A stretch of DNA of 64,000 bases, from NCBI GenBank assembly GCA_958296105.1, contig OY282441.1:1151800-1215799 (forward strand), given 5' to 3'. Within the stretch, counting starts at the first letter, position 1. Each line of letters begins with the position of its first letter. The stretch is from an uncultured Dehalococcoidia bacterium. GTDB lineage: Bacteria > Chloroflexota > Dehalococcoidia > Lucifugimonadales > UBA1123. The translations under genes and the position numbers were made by a program. This document shows, piece by piece, positions 39,433-48,396 of this stretch. Below the pieces are notes generated by a model. The model saw nothing but the letters and a program-made list of their open reading frames with translations, was not told where the DNA came from and did no database searches.

Positions 39433-42400
39433 ATGACAACCGCCGCGCCAGCTCGCTCCACCATCGTTGAAAGAGGCTCCGAGATCGAACGCATCCTCGA
39501 ACGGAGGGTCATGGTCATGGATGGCTCGTGGGGCGTCATGCTCCAGTCTCTCGACCTGTCGGAATCGGACTTCAGGGGCGAGCGCTTCGCCGAGCATGGG
39601 CGCGACCTTCGCGGCTGCATGGATGCGCTGGTACTCTCACAGCCCGATCTCGTCCGTCGGATACAGCGCGAATACCTCGAGGCTGGCGCGGACATCCTCA
39701 CCACCAACACCTTCACTGCCACGCGCTTCGGGCTGTCTGAGTTCGGTCTGGAGTCTCACGTTTACGAGATCAACGCGGAGGCGGCGCGTCTGGCGCGCGC
39801 GGTGGCGGACGAGTACTCGGAGCGCGATCCGCAGAAGCCCCGTTTCGCAGCCGGCAGCATCGGACCCACCAACAGGACGCTTTCCATATCGCCCGACGTC
39901 AACGACCCCGCCTATCGGGACGTGACGTTCGAGGAGATGGCGAAGGCGTACTCCGAGGCGGCGCGCGGGCTTCTGGACGGCGGCGCGCACGTCCTTCTGG
40001 TCGAGACGGTGTTCGACACGCTCAACGCCAAGTCCGCGCTCTACGCCATCGAATCCGTGTTCGAGGAGACGGGGCGACGGGTTCCTGTCATGGTATCGTT
40101 CACCGCCATAGACATGAGCGGGCGCAACCTTTCGGGGCAGACGGCGGAGGCGTTCTACGCATCGGTGACGCATGTTCCGCTGCTGAGCGTGGGCTTGAAC
40201 TGCTCGCTCGGCAGCGAGCAGATGCGCCCGTTCCTAGCGGGGCTGGCGGACGTGTCTTCTCACTTCGTCTCCTGCTACCCGAACGCCGGACTGCCCAACG
40301 AGTTCGGCGGGTACGACGAGAGCGCGCAGAGCATGGCCGCGAATCTGCGCGAGTACGCGGAGAGCGGACTCGTCAACATCGTGGGCAGCTGCTGCGGATC
40401 GAGGCCGGAGCATACGAGGGCGATCGCTGAGGCAGTCGCCGGCCTTCCGCCCCGCCAGCGTCCCGACGCCAGAACGAACACGCTGCTGAGCGGCATAGAC
40501 GCGCTCGAAATCAGGGCAGATTCCAACTTCGTCAACGTGGGCGAGCGCGCGAACGTCACAGGCTCCGCCAGATTCAGACGCCTCATTCGGCGCGGACGCT
40601 ACGAGGACGCAGCGGCAGTGGCGAGGCGGCAGGTGGAGGACGGCGCTCAGATATTGGACGTCAATATGGACGAGGGTATGCTCGATTCCGAAGCGGCGAT
40701 GGAGCGCTACCTGAAGATGCTCGCGTCCGAGCCGGACATCTCCCGCGTCCCTATCATGGTGGACAGCTCCCGATTCAGTGTAATCGAGGCTGGGCTGAGG
40801 TGTCTTCAGGGCAAGGGAGTCGTCAATTCCATCTCTCTGAAAGAGGGTGAGGAGGAGTTCATCAGACAGGCGCGCACAGTGCGGCGATACGGCGCCGCCG
40901 TCATCGTCATGGCGTTCGACGAGGCGGGGCAGGCGGACACCGCCGAGCGGAAGGTCGCCATCTGCGAGCGCTCCCATCGCATCCTGACCGAAGAGGTCGG
41001 CTTCCCTCCGCAGGACATCGTATTCGACCCCAACATCTTCGCCATCGCCACCGGCATAGAGGAGCATGACGGCTACGCCGTCGCCTTCGTAGAGGCGGCG
41101 CGCGAGCTGAAGCGGCGCTTCCCGCTGTCCCACGTCAGCGGCGGCGTGAGCAACGTATCGTTCTCGTTCAGGGGAAACGACGCGGCGCGAGAGGCGATTC
41201 ACTCGGTCTTCCTGTACCACGCCATCAGAGCGGGCATGGACATGGGCATCGTGAACGCAGGTCAGCTTGGGGTCTACGACGAAATCGAACCCGCGCTGCG
41301 CGAGGCGGTGGAGGACGTGGTTCTGAACAGGCGGCCGGGCGCGACCGATAGGCTTCTCGTCCTCGCCGATACGGTGGAATCGGGACGCAGGGAGCGGCGA
41401 GCGGATGAGGAGTGGCGATCCCTGCCCGTGAGCGAACGGCTGAAGCACGCGCTGATCAACGGCATAGACGCGCACGTCGAATCCGACGTGGAGGAGGCGC
41501 GGCTGGCGTCCGAACGCGCGCTGCACGTCATAGAGGGGGCGCTGATGGACGGGATGAACACGGTCGGAGACCTGTTCGGCTCGGGCCAGATGTTCCTGCC
41601 GCAGGTGGTCAAAAGCGCGCGCGTGATGAAGAAGGCGGTGGCGGTCCTCGTGCCGCACATAGAGGCTGAGCGCGCAGAGGGCGAGGGGGCGCGCTCCAAC
41701 GGCAAGGTCGTCATCGCAACCGTAAAGGGAGACGTCCACGACATCGGCAAGAACATCGTGGGCGTGGTCTTGCGATGCAACAACTACGAGGTGATGGACC
41801 TGGGCGTGATGGCTCCGTTCCAGACGATTCTGGACACGGCGCGCGCGGAGAACGCGGACGTGATCGGACTGAGCGGGCTGATTACGCCCTCGCTGGACGA
41901 GATGGTCACAGTGGCGCGCGAGATGAGCAGGCAGGGCTTCGAGGTTCCGCTGCTCATAGGCGGCGCGACAACTTCCGTGGCGCATACGGCGGTCAGGATC
42001 GAGCCGGAGTACGGGCGCGGCGTGATACACGTGCGCGACGCATCCAGAGCGGTCACGGTGATGGGCGGACTGACAGGCGAGGACGGCGGCGAGCGTGTGG
42101 TGAGTGAGACGCGGCGGCGGTACGCGGACGTTCGCGCGCGGCGCGCGGCGCGGCGCGAGAGAACGCGCCTGCTTTCCATAGAGGAGGCGCGTTCGCGCCG
42201 CGAGACGTTCGACTGGGCGACGACCGTCGCGCCCGCGCCGAGCTTCATCGGCGTCCGCGTCTTCGACGACTACCCGATCGACGATCTGATCGAGCGCATA
42301 GACTGGACGCCGCTCTTCCTGACGTGGGAGCTTCGCGGCGCGTTCCCCGCCATTCTGGACAGCCCCACATACGGGCGAGAGGCGCGGACGCTGTTCCGCG

Positions 42401-43182
42401 ACGCCCAGAACCTGCTGCGCAAGATGATCGAGCAGAAGGCGCTGACGGCGCGCGCGGTCATCGGGTTCTGGCGCGCGAACTCCGTGGGCGACGACGTGGA
42501 GGTCTACGCGCCTCATGCCACTGGATCGGGAGACGTGGCGCGCGATCCCCGGCGCAGGATCGCCACTCTCCACTTCCTGCGCCAGCAGCTGGACAAGTCG
42601 AACGCGCGCGCCTCGCTGTCGCGCAATGACTTCTGTCTTGCGGACTTCGTCGCGCCCAGAGACTCGGGAGCGCGAGACCACGTGGGGGCGTTCGCAGTCA
42701 CCGCCGGGCTTGGAGGGGACGAATACGCCGCCGCGCTGGAGGCGGCGCACGACGACTACGGCGCGATCATGTGCAAGGCGCTGGCGGATCGGCTGGCGGA
42801 GGCGTTCGCCGAGCGGATGCACGAGCGCGTGCGCAAAGAGTTCTGGGGATACGCGCCGGACGAGAATCTGGACAACGTAAGTCTCATCAAGGAATCCTAT
42901 CGTGGGATAAGACCCGCGCCCGGCTATCCGGCGTGTCCGGACCACACGGAAAAGGCGACGCTCTGGCGGCTGCTGGACGCCGAGCGCGGCACCGGCGCAC
43001 GCCTCACCGAGAACTACGCCATCTGGCCCGCCGCGTCAGTAGCGGGCTACTACTTCGCGCATCCGTCCGCCCACTACTTCGGCGTGGGGCGAATAGCCCG
43101 CGACCAGCTGGAAGACTACGCGCATCGCAAGGGAATGTCCCTAGAAGAAGCGGAGCGCTGGCTGAGTCCAAATCTGGTGTAG
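39433..43182 (+). CDS. metH: Cobalamin-dependent methionine synthase
   Basis: 1249 residues, the normal length and order of MetH. The homocysteine domain (about 20-330) has its zinc cysteines in GLNCSLG and [13 protein letters not shown]. The pterin (methyltetrahydrofolate) domain runs about 365-620 with [13 protein letters not shown] and [12 protein letters not shown]. The cobalamin cap and Rossmann domains (about 680-900) carry the axial His in GDVHDIGKN and the LIGGATTS loop. The SAM-dependent reactivation domain (about 930-1249) has [15 protein letters not shown]. The enzyme transfers a methyl group from methyltetrahydrofolate to homocysteine. ATG 39433 is chosen as the first Met before the conserved fold. 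Confidence 0.97.
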   Translation: MTTAAPARSTIVERGSEIERILERRVMVMDGSWGVMLQSLDLSESDFRGERFAEHGRDLRGCMDALVLSQPDLVRRIQREYLEAGADILTTNTFTATRFGLSEFGLESHVYEINAEAARLARAVADEYSERDPQKPRFAAGSIGPTNRTLSISPDVNDPAYRDVTFEEMAKAYSEAARGLLDGGAHVLLVETVFDTLNAKSALYAIESVFEETGRRVPVMVSFTAIDMSGRNLSGQTAEAFYASVTHVPLLSVGLNCSLGSEQMRPFLAGLADVSSHFVSCYPNAGLPNEFGGYDESAQSMAANLREYAESGLVNIVGSCCGSRPEHTRAIAEAVAGLPPRQRPDARTNTLLSGIDALEIRADSNFVNVGERANVTGSARFRRLIRRGRYEDAAAVARRQVEDGAQILDVNMDEGMLDSEAAMERYLKMLASEPDISRVPIMVDSSRFSVIEAGLRCLQGKGVVNSISLKEGEEEFIRQARTVRRYGAAVIVMAFDEAGQADTAERKVAICERSHRILTEEVGFPPQDIVFDPNIFAIATGIEEHDGYAVAFVEAARELKRRFPLSHVSGGVSNVSFSFRGNDAAREAIHSVFLYHAIRAGMDMGIVNAGQLGVYDEIEPALREAVEDVVLNRRPGATDRLLVLADTVESGRRERRADEEWRSLPVSERLKHALINGIDAHVESDVEEARLASERALHVIEGALMDGMNTVGDLFGSGQMFLPQVVKSARVMKKAVAVLVPHIEAERAEGEGARSNGKVVIATVKGDVHDIGKNIVGVVLRCNNYEVMDLGVMAPFQTILDTARAENADVIGLSGLITPSLDEMVTVAREMSRQGFEVPLLIGGATTSVAHTAVRIEPEYGRGVIHVRDASRAVTVMGGLTGEDGGERVVSETRRRYADVRARRAARRERTRLLSIEEARSRRETFDWATTVAPAPSFIGVRVFDDYPIDDLIERIDWTPLFLTWELRGAFPAILDSPTYGREARTLFRDAQNLLRKMIEQKALTARAVIGFWRANSVGDDVEVYAPHATGSGDVARDPRRRIATLHFLRQQLDKSNARASLSRNDFCLADFVAPRDSGARDHVGAFAVTAGLGGDEYAAALEAAHDDYGAIMCKALADRLAEAFAERMHERVRKEFWGYAPDENLDNVSLIKESYRGIRPAPGYPACPDHTEKATLWRLLDAERGTGARLTENYAIWPAASVAGYYFAHPSAHYFGVGRIARDQLEDYAHRKGMSLEEAERWLSPNLV

Positions 43183-43189
43183 GGATCCC

Positions 43190-43339
43190 ATGACGCCGAA
43201 ACGGGTTGTGGAACTCGAAGGGATGCTGAGCGGATCTACTGCCAAGATAGTGTTCGTCAGCGCGTTTCCTGACTTGGACGAAATCCGAAAGCACATCGAA
43301 TCTCTGGCGTGGGGATCGCCGATGCGCCTGACCACATGA
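43190..43339 (+). CDS. 49-residue hypothetical protein
   Basis: A short frame starting 7 nt after the metH stop encodes a mixed alpha/beta-looking peptide with the segments MLSGSTAKIVFVSAF and FPDLDEIRKHIESLAWG. It has no strong ribosome-binding site and no recognised family. It could be a small gene or the remnant of a longer one. Confidence 0.3.
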   Translation: MTPKRVVELEGMLSGSTAKIVFVSAFPDLDEIRKHIESLAWGSPMRLTT

Positions 43340-43439
43340 TCCACTTCGAGGGGGAGCGGTTCTTGGGGCCGCGAACCCCAAAGCGGGCGGGCGACAAAAC
43401 CATCACGCGAACTCGATTCGCGGCGGGCGGGCCTTCGCC

Positions 43440-44165
43440 CTACCTACCCTGTTGGCTTCTCAGGTAGGCGACCAGATCCCAGCGCTCGGATTCGGTGAGC
43501 AGCTTGCGGAATTCGGGCATGGGGCAGGAGCCGCTGCTGACGCAGCCTTCCATGTCCATCCCCAGATCGGGGTTGGAGAGCGCGGCTAGGCGCGTGCTGT
43601 ATCCTATGCTGCCGCCGAAGCTGATCAGTCCGTACAGCTCGCCGTCCGGGCGTTCCGTCGTGATCTCCGCCAGCAGGTTGGCGGGAACCATGTTGGGGCC
43701 TGTCACCATCACCTTGCCCGTGCCGGCTAGGTCATCACCATGGCACACTACGCAGTTCACCGCGTACAGCTGCGCTCCGCTATTGACGTCTCCGCCGGGG
43801 TTCTCTAGCGCGGCGTACTCCTCTGCGGATGCCAGAACCACCTCAGCGCCCGTGATGGGAACGGCTCCGTCAGGGCTTTGCAGGCGCGGCCCCTCTTGTG
43901 AACGGTACGAGGGCTGATAGTGCATCTCCGTAAAAACCTGAACTTTGTTGCTGCCCGTCTCGGGGAAGGCGGGCAGAACGAAGTAGATGTCGTCGCTGAT
44001 ACGGGTCTCGCCTGTGTTGTTGTTGTAGCAAGCGATGGCAGTCAGCAGGGCGAGCGCGACCACGAGGGCGGCTGTGGCACTCGTCCCTGCCATCTTGCGC
44101 CGCGCCGCGCCTCTGGCATCCGCCGCGCGACGGCGAAGGGGAATCTGTTTGCTGGTTTCAACCAC
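43440..44165 (-). CDS. actE: Alternative complex III, mono-haem cytochrome c subunit (ActE)
   Basis: 241 residues from a GTG at 44165 with GGGAG 8 nt upstream. A hydrophobic N-terminal segment ends in LTAIAC, a lipobox-like site. One haem-c motif CVVCHG is present with a likely distal Met in CPMPEFRKLL, giving a class I cytochrome c domain in the C-terminal half. It is the last gene of the act operon and should face the periplasm, passing electrons from the complex to an oxidase or soluble carrier. Confidence 0.85.
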   Translation of the reverse strand: MVETSKQIPLRRRAADARGAARRKMAGTSATAALVVALALLTAIACYNNNTGETRISDDIYFVLPAFPETGSNKVQVFTEMHYQPSYRSQEGPRLQSPDGAVPITGAEVVLASAEEYAALENPGGDVNSGAQLYAVNCVVCHGDDLAGTGKVMVTGPNMVPANLLAEITTERPDGELYGLISFGGSIGYSTRLAALSNPDLGMDMEGCVSSGSCPMPEFRKLLTESERWDLVAYLRSQQGR

Positions 44166-44167
44166 TG

Positions 44168-44692
44168 TCAGGACTCCCAACCGCGCTTGACCTCTTCGGC
44201 GCCGACCTGCTTGAGGACTTCCTCCGCCTTGCCGACTCGATCCTGATCGGTGGTGACGGCGACGCCGATGTATCCCTCGGTGATCCGTTCGTCGTAGGCG
44301 CCCATGAACAGGCGGGGCAGCCGCGACTCTATGACAATGCCGATTACGGTGAAGATGATCGCGCCCAGCATCGTGCCTTCGTATATGATGATGGACATTG
44401 GGGGGATGGACAGTACGGGCTTGCCGCCGGTGACGAGCGGGTAGGCGAGCTGTGTTCCGCTAGTCAGCACCAAGCCGACTACGAAGCCGCACGCCGCGCC
44501 CATCAGCGGCCAGCGGAAGAGGGTGTGCTTTGGCTCCTCCTCGCCGAACGTACCCTCCGGGTACGGTGTGCCGGTGATGATCTCGTACTCGGAGTGGGTG
44601 TATCCCTCCTCGCGGAGGGCGTCTAGGGCGTCCGCCGCCATGTCCTCCTGTCCCTCTGGGAACAGGCCCAGAACGCTCTTCTTTGCAAGCAT
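44168..44692 (-). CDS. actD: Alternative complex III, DUF3341 subunit (ActD)
   Basis: 174 residues. DUF3341 proteins have an N-terminal soluble region (LGLFPEGQEDMAADALDALREEGY) and two transmembrane helices (about 63-85 and 105-125), both visible. It contains no cofactor motif. It is a membrane subunit of alternative complex III. Confidence 0.9.
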   Translation of the reverse strand: MLAKKSVLGLFPEGQEDMAADALDALREEGYTHSEYEIITGTPYPEGTFGEEEPKHTLFRWPLMGAACGFVVGLVLTSGTQLAYPLVTGGKPVLSIPPMSIIIYEGTMLGAIIFTVIGIVIESRLPRLFMGAYDERITEGYIGVAVTTDQDRVGKAEEVLKQVGAEEVKRGWES

Positions 44693-44703
44693 CTCAGGTT
44701 ACC

Positions 44704-46077
44704 TCACTCTCGAACCGTCGCCGGAATGGTGAGACGGCCGATCTTGAATTCACGTCTGTTGGTCATGCCCTCCTTGATGTCGAAGAGGGGTATGAGCGGA
44801 AACAGTTTGCTGAACAGCAGCATTCCGAGCGCGACGAAGGCGAACGTCTCCGCCACAATCAATATCTCCACGATGGAAGGGTGGTACGTTCCCCAGTCGA
44901 AGGTGAGCGGCTGTCGCCTGAGCAGGCCGGGGATGATGATGATGAAGCGCTCCAGCCACATGCCCACGTTGACCAAGATGGTCGTAATCAGCATCCAGAA
45001 CGCCGAGCGGCGCACGCTCTTGAACATCCACATAGGCACCGGGATGAAGTACGCGGTGACTATGAACACTATGAACAGCGCGGAGTAGGGCCACTGGAAC
45101 ACCTGCAACTCGCGCAGGACTATCTCAGGCCCTTCGAGGGTGTAGAGCGCAAAGACCCATTCGAGGAAGAAGAAGAAGAACCACGTGGTAGCCACGACTA
45201 TCAGAAGGCGCGCGATGGCGTCGAAGTGGTCGGGGCGAATGTACTTGTCGAGCTTCCACATCCACACGCCGAGCGCCATGAGCATTGCCACTGCGGATAC
45301 GCCGGAGTGGATAGCGCCGATGATGAAGTAGGGCGCGAAGATGGTGGAGTGCCAGCCCTCGACGCCGATGACTACGGCGAAGTCCCAAGACACGATGGAG
45401 TGGACGGAGACGAACACGGGCAGCACGAGGGCGGACAGCAGGATGCCTGCGACCGCTTGCAGCTTCCACTGGCGGGGCGTTCCGCGCCAGCCGAGGCAGA
45501 GGCCGGAGTACAGCCGCTTCACCCAGACGTTCTTGGCGCGGTCTCTCACCACCGCCAAATCGGGAATGAGCGCTATGAACACGAACAGCGAGCTGCCGAT
45601 GAGGTAGGTCATAACCGCGCTCGGATCCCACACGAAGGGGGAGCGGACGTTTGGCCACACGCCGCGCGCGAAGTCGTATGGGAACACCCAGAAGTCGCGC
45701 CACGGTCTGCCCACGTGGAACAGCGGCGTGTGCAGGGCTGCCATCAGCGAGAACACGGTCATAACCTCGGCAGCGCGCGTTACGGGCCTGCGCCATTCTG
45801 CCTGTGTGAGGCGCAGAATGGCGGAGATCATTATTCCGGCGTGGCTAATTCCGATCCAGAACACGAAGTTGACGAGGAAGAAGCCCCAGAACACCGGGCG
45901 GTTCAGCCCTGTCACGCCCAAGCCCTTGTTCATCATGTAGCCGAACGCGCCCAGCCCCGTGAAGACCACGAGCGTCAGGAACAGGACGGTGGGCAGCCAC
46001 CACGAAGGGGTGCCTAGCACTCCTCCCAACAGGTCTTTGTTGATGGTCTTCTGATCGAGCTGTACGTGTTCTAGCAT
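44704..46077 (-). CDS. actF: Alternative complex III, second NrfD/PsrC-like membrane subunit (ActF)
   Basis: 457 residues with about ten transmembrane helices in the NrfD/PsrC pattern. ISHAGIMISAILRL is the typical quinone-site helix, followed by WRRPVTRAAEVMTVFS. It is homologous to the 46127 gene. By order I call it actF and the other actC, but the two could be swapped. Together these subunits form the quinol-oxidising membrane core. Confidence 0.85.
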   Translation of the reverse strand: MLEHVQLDQKTINKDLLGGVLGTPSWWLPTVLFLTLVVFTGLGAFGYMMNKGLGVTGLNRPVFWGFFLVNFVFWIGISHAGIMISAILRLTQAEWRRPVTRAAEVMTVFSLMAALHTPLFHVGRPWRDFWVFPYDFARGVWPNVRSPFVWDPSAVMTYLIGSSLFVFIALIPDLAVVRDRAKNVWVKRLYSGLCLGWRGTPRQWKLQAVAGILLSALVLPVFVSVHSIVSWDFAVVIGVEGWHSTIFAPYFIIGAIHSGVSAVAMLMALGVWMWKLDKYIRPDHFDAIARLLIVVATTWFFFFFLEWVFALYTLEGPEIVLRELQVFQWPYSALFIVFIVTAYFIPVPMWMFKSVRRSAFWMLITTILVNVGMWLERFIIIIPGLLRRQPLTFDWGTYHPSIVEILIVAETFAFVALGMLLFSKLFPLIPLFDIKEGMTNRREFKIGRLTIPATVRE

Positions 46078-46126
46078 GTCGCCTCTTCAGGCTGTCGCTT
46101 GCCGCGCGCGGGGCGGCGGCTGCGGT

Positions 46127-47581
46127 CTATTCCGATTTGCCCATTACGCGGACATGGGCGCGATGGTAGGGAGCGTGGCCCCGGTCGTATAGCTGAAGCT
46201 CTCGCTGCTCCCACATGTTCATTATCGGGAACAGTCTGCTGGCCGCCATGTAGACCAGCGCGATCAAGCCGATGGCTCCGAGCATGATGAAGATGTCCCA
46301 TATGTCCGGCATCACCGTCTTGGGCAGATGGTCGAAGTCCAAGACATGCTTATGGACGCTGGGGTTTCCGATTCCCGGCACCGAGTAGGCGGCTACGTAC
46401 AGCCTGATCCTGTCCAAGAAGGTGCCGACCAAGATGCCCACGGCTATCAGAGGCGGTCCCCACAGGCTATGTCGAACCGGGTTCCATACCAGAGTCCAGA
46501 GGGGTATGACGAATACCAGCATGAACACTGCCATGAATACCCAGAGGTACGGGCCTGTTATCAGCAGCTCGATCACCGCCTGCTCGAACGGCATCTTGCC
46601 GTACCAGAGAACGTTGAAGCTGGAGAACCAGAACCAGAACCAGAGCAGGGAGAGGGCGAACATGAGCTTGCCAAGTCCCCATATCTGATCGAGGCCGATG
46701 TATCTTTCGTAGCCGCAGAAGGTTCGCAGGATCCAAGCTGTGAGAACCATCGTGGCAGCCGCCGCCTGAAGCGCGTTCGCGGCGTGGGTCACCGGGTAGA
46801 GCGCGTCTATCCAGCCCGGCACCAGAGTCATGAGGAAGTCCACGCTTATCAGGAAGTGGACGAACACGAGCATCATGAAGTAGAACGCGCCGAGAATTCC
46901 CATGCGCCGCTTTACCATGTGCCACTGGCGCGAGGTTCCCTGCCATCCGCGCGCCATCCAGAGCGACCAGCGGCGCTGGAACGAACCCTCTGGCGCGCGC
47001 CTGGCTATGGATGCGAAGTCGGGCAGGCACGACACCCACACGAGGGCGAGGCCGGTGACGACAAGCCCCAGTATTGCCGCCGATGCCCAGATGTGCGGCG
47101 TGTAAGAAGGCACGAGGTTGGGGTGGTTCATGTCGAAGAACCACAGGGAGCGGCGACCGTCGCTGAGCGGCGGGAGTATCCACAGAATGGGTATGAACCA
47201 CAGAAGGCTGAGCAAGCCGACCACGCTCCATAGCTCGGCTGCCCGGGATATCGGTCTGCGCCAGTGCGAGTTCGCCATCCTGGGCGCGATGGCGACCATC
47301 GGCGCGGCGGACGCGGCGGTTATGATGAAGCTGAACATGGCGACGTAGTATCCCCACGCCGCCGTCTCTCCCATGCCGTCGCCCAGCCTGACGACGAAGC
47401 CGATTACGCCGAGTATGGAGAATATGCCGAACACTGCCACCGCGCGCCAGAAGTTGTCTCCCAGCCGCAGGTGCTTGCCGACCAAGAAGCCGGTCGTCTC
47501 CGACGGCGAGGTGGGCGGCTCTGCCACGCGGGGGTCTGCGTGACGGGGCGCATGTGGCGCGGCGCGCGCGCTGCTAGCCAT
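46127..47581 (-). CDS. actC: Alternative complex III, NrfD/PsrC-like membrane subunit (ActC)
   Basis: 484 residues with about ten transmembrane helices and the conserved ANSHWRRPISRAAELWSVV after the quinone-site region. The ATG at 47581 is preferred (GAGGAAG about 9 nt upstream) over a TTG at 47599; it overlaps the actB2 stop by 8 nt, implying translational coupling. Confidence 0.88.
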   Translation of the reverse strand: MASSARAAPHAPRHADPRVAEPPTSPSETTGFLVGKHLRLGDNFWRAVAVFGIFSILGVIGFVVRLGDGMGETAAWGYYVAMFSFIITAASAAPMVAIAPRMANSHWRRPISRAAELWSVVGLLSLLWFIPILWILPPLSDGRRSLWFFDMNHPNLVPSYTPHIWASAAILGLVVTGLALVWVSCLPDFASIARRAPEGSFQRRWSLWMARGWQGTSRQWHMVKRRMGILGAFYFMMLVFVHFLISVDFLMTLVPGWIDALYPVTHAANALQAAAATMVLTAWILRTFCGYERYIGLDQIWGLGKLMFALSLLWFWFWFSSFNVLWYGKMPFEQAVIELLITGPYLWVFMAVFMLVFVIPLWTLVWNPVRHSLWGPPLIAVGILVGTFLDRIRLYVAAYSVPGIGNPSVHKHVLDFDHLPKTVMPDIWDIFIMLGAIGLIALVYMAASRLFPIMNMWEQRELQLYDRGHAPYHRAHVRVMGKSE

Positions 47582-48383
47582 GGCTGACTGCTTCCTCAAC
47601 TGTTTCCTTATCGACCTTGCTCAGGTAGATCACGGATGGGTTGGTGCCTTTCTCTTCGAGAACGCGGTAGCCCCTTCCGTTTTCGGCGTCTTGAAGCTCG
47701 CGTCTGACGATCTCCTGCGCTCTGTTCTTGGGTTTGGGGAGTCTCTCGCCCGCGCGCCTCGCGGAGAGCATTTCGAACAGGTCTCCGAATACCAGCGTGT
47801 CGGTCGGACATGCGTTGACGCACGCGGGGCTGAGCGCGCGCTCCAGCTCGGGATTGGCGAAAATCGTCTCTGCGGAGGAGTCGCCCTCGCTCTTCGTGGC
47901 TGCGCGTTTGGTCCGCCGAATCCGCTGGATGCAGAAGGTACACTTCTCCATGATGCCGCGGCTGCGGACGGTGACGTCCGGGTTCAGCTGATTGGTGAGG
48001 CTCTCGGGCCACTCCGGCTCCCAGAAGTTGAAGAAGCGCGCGTGGTACGGGCAGCCGTTGGCGCAGAAGCGCGTTCCGATGCAGCGGTTGTACACCTGAA
48101 CGTTCAGCCCTTCGGAGTTGTGATAGGTGGCGTACACGGGACACACGGGTTCGCAAGGCGCATCGGAGCAGTGCTGGCAGAATATGGGGACGAATCTAGC
48201 CCTGACGTTGGGGAACTCGCCCTCCCAGTACCTTTCGACTCGAATCCACTGGATGGCGCGCCTCTGGTTGAAGTGTTCCTCTTCGTTTATGGGAATGTTG
48301 TTCTCGGACTGGCAGGCGACCACGCAGGCTTGGCAGCCTGTGCATCTATCCAGATCTACGATCATTCCCCAGCTTTCAGCCAT
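47574..48383 (-). CDS. actB2: Alternative complex III, iron-sulfur subunit (ActB C-terminal part)
   Basis: 269 residues with ferredoxin-type clusters: CTGCQACVVACQ, CQHCSDAPCEPVCP, CANGCPYHARF and CTFCIQRI, the four-cluster pattern of NrfC/PsrB subunits. In many alternative complexes III this part is fused to the molybdopterin-like subunit as ActB; here it is a separate gene 13 nt downstream of it. Confidence 0.9.
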   Translation of the reverse strand: MAESWGMIVDLDRCTGCQACVVACQSENNIPINEEEHFNQRRAIQWIRVERYWEGEFPNVRARFVPIFCQHCSDAPCEPVCPVYATYHNSEGLNVQVYNRCIGTRFCANGCPYHARFFNFWEPEWPESLTNQLNPDVTVRSRGIMEKCTFCIQRIRRTKRAATKSEGDSSAETIFANPELERALSPACVNACPTDTLVFGDLFEMLSARRAGERLPKPKNRAQEIVRRELQDAENGRGYRVLEEKGTNPSVIYLSKVDKETVEEAVSHG

Positions 48384-48396
48384 TTAGATAGTTCTC

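Noticed and set aside
40234-42945. A 903-codon open frame antisense to metH, and similar long antisense frames opposite nuoL (59228-61432) and actF (44683-46017)
   Set aside because: They are by-products of high GC and strong codon bias on the other strand. The sense frames carry well-known domains and the antisense products resemble nothing.
43363-43381. TTGGGG/CCCCAA hairpin after metH as a terminator
   Set aside because: The stem is only 6 bp with a 7-nt loop and there is no T-run, so it is too weak to call.
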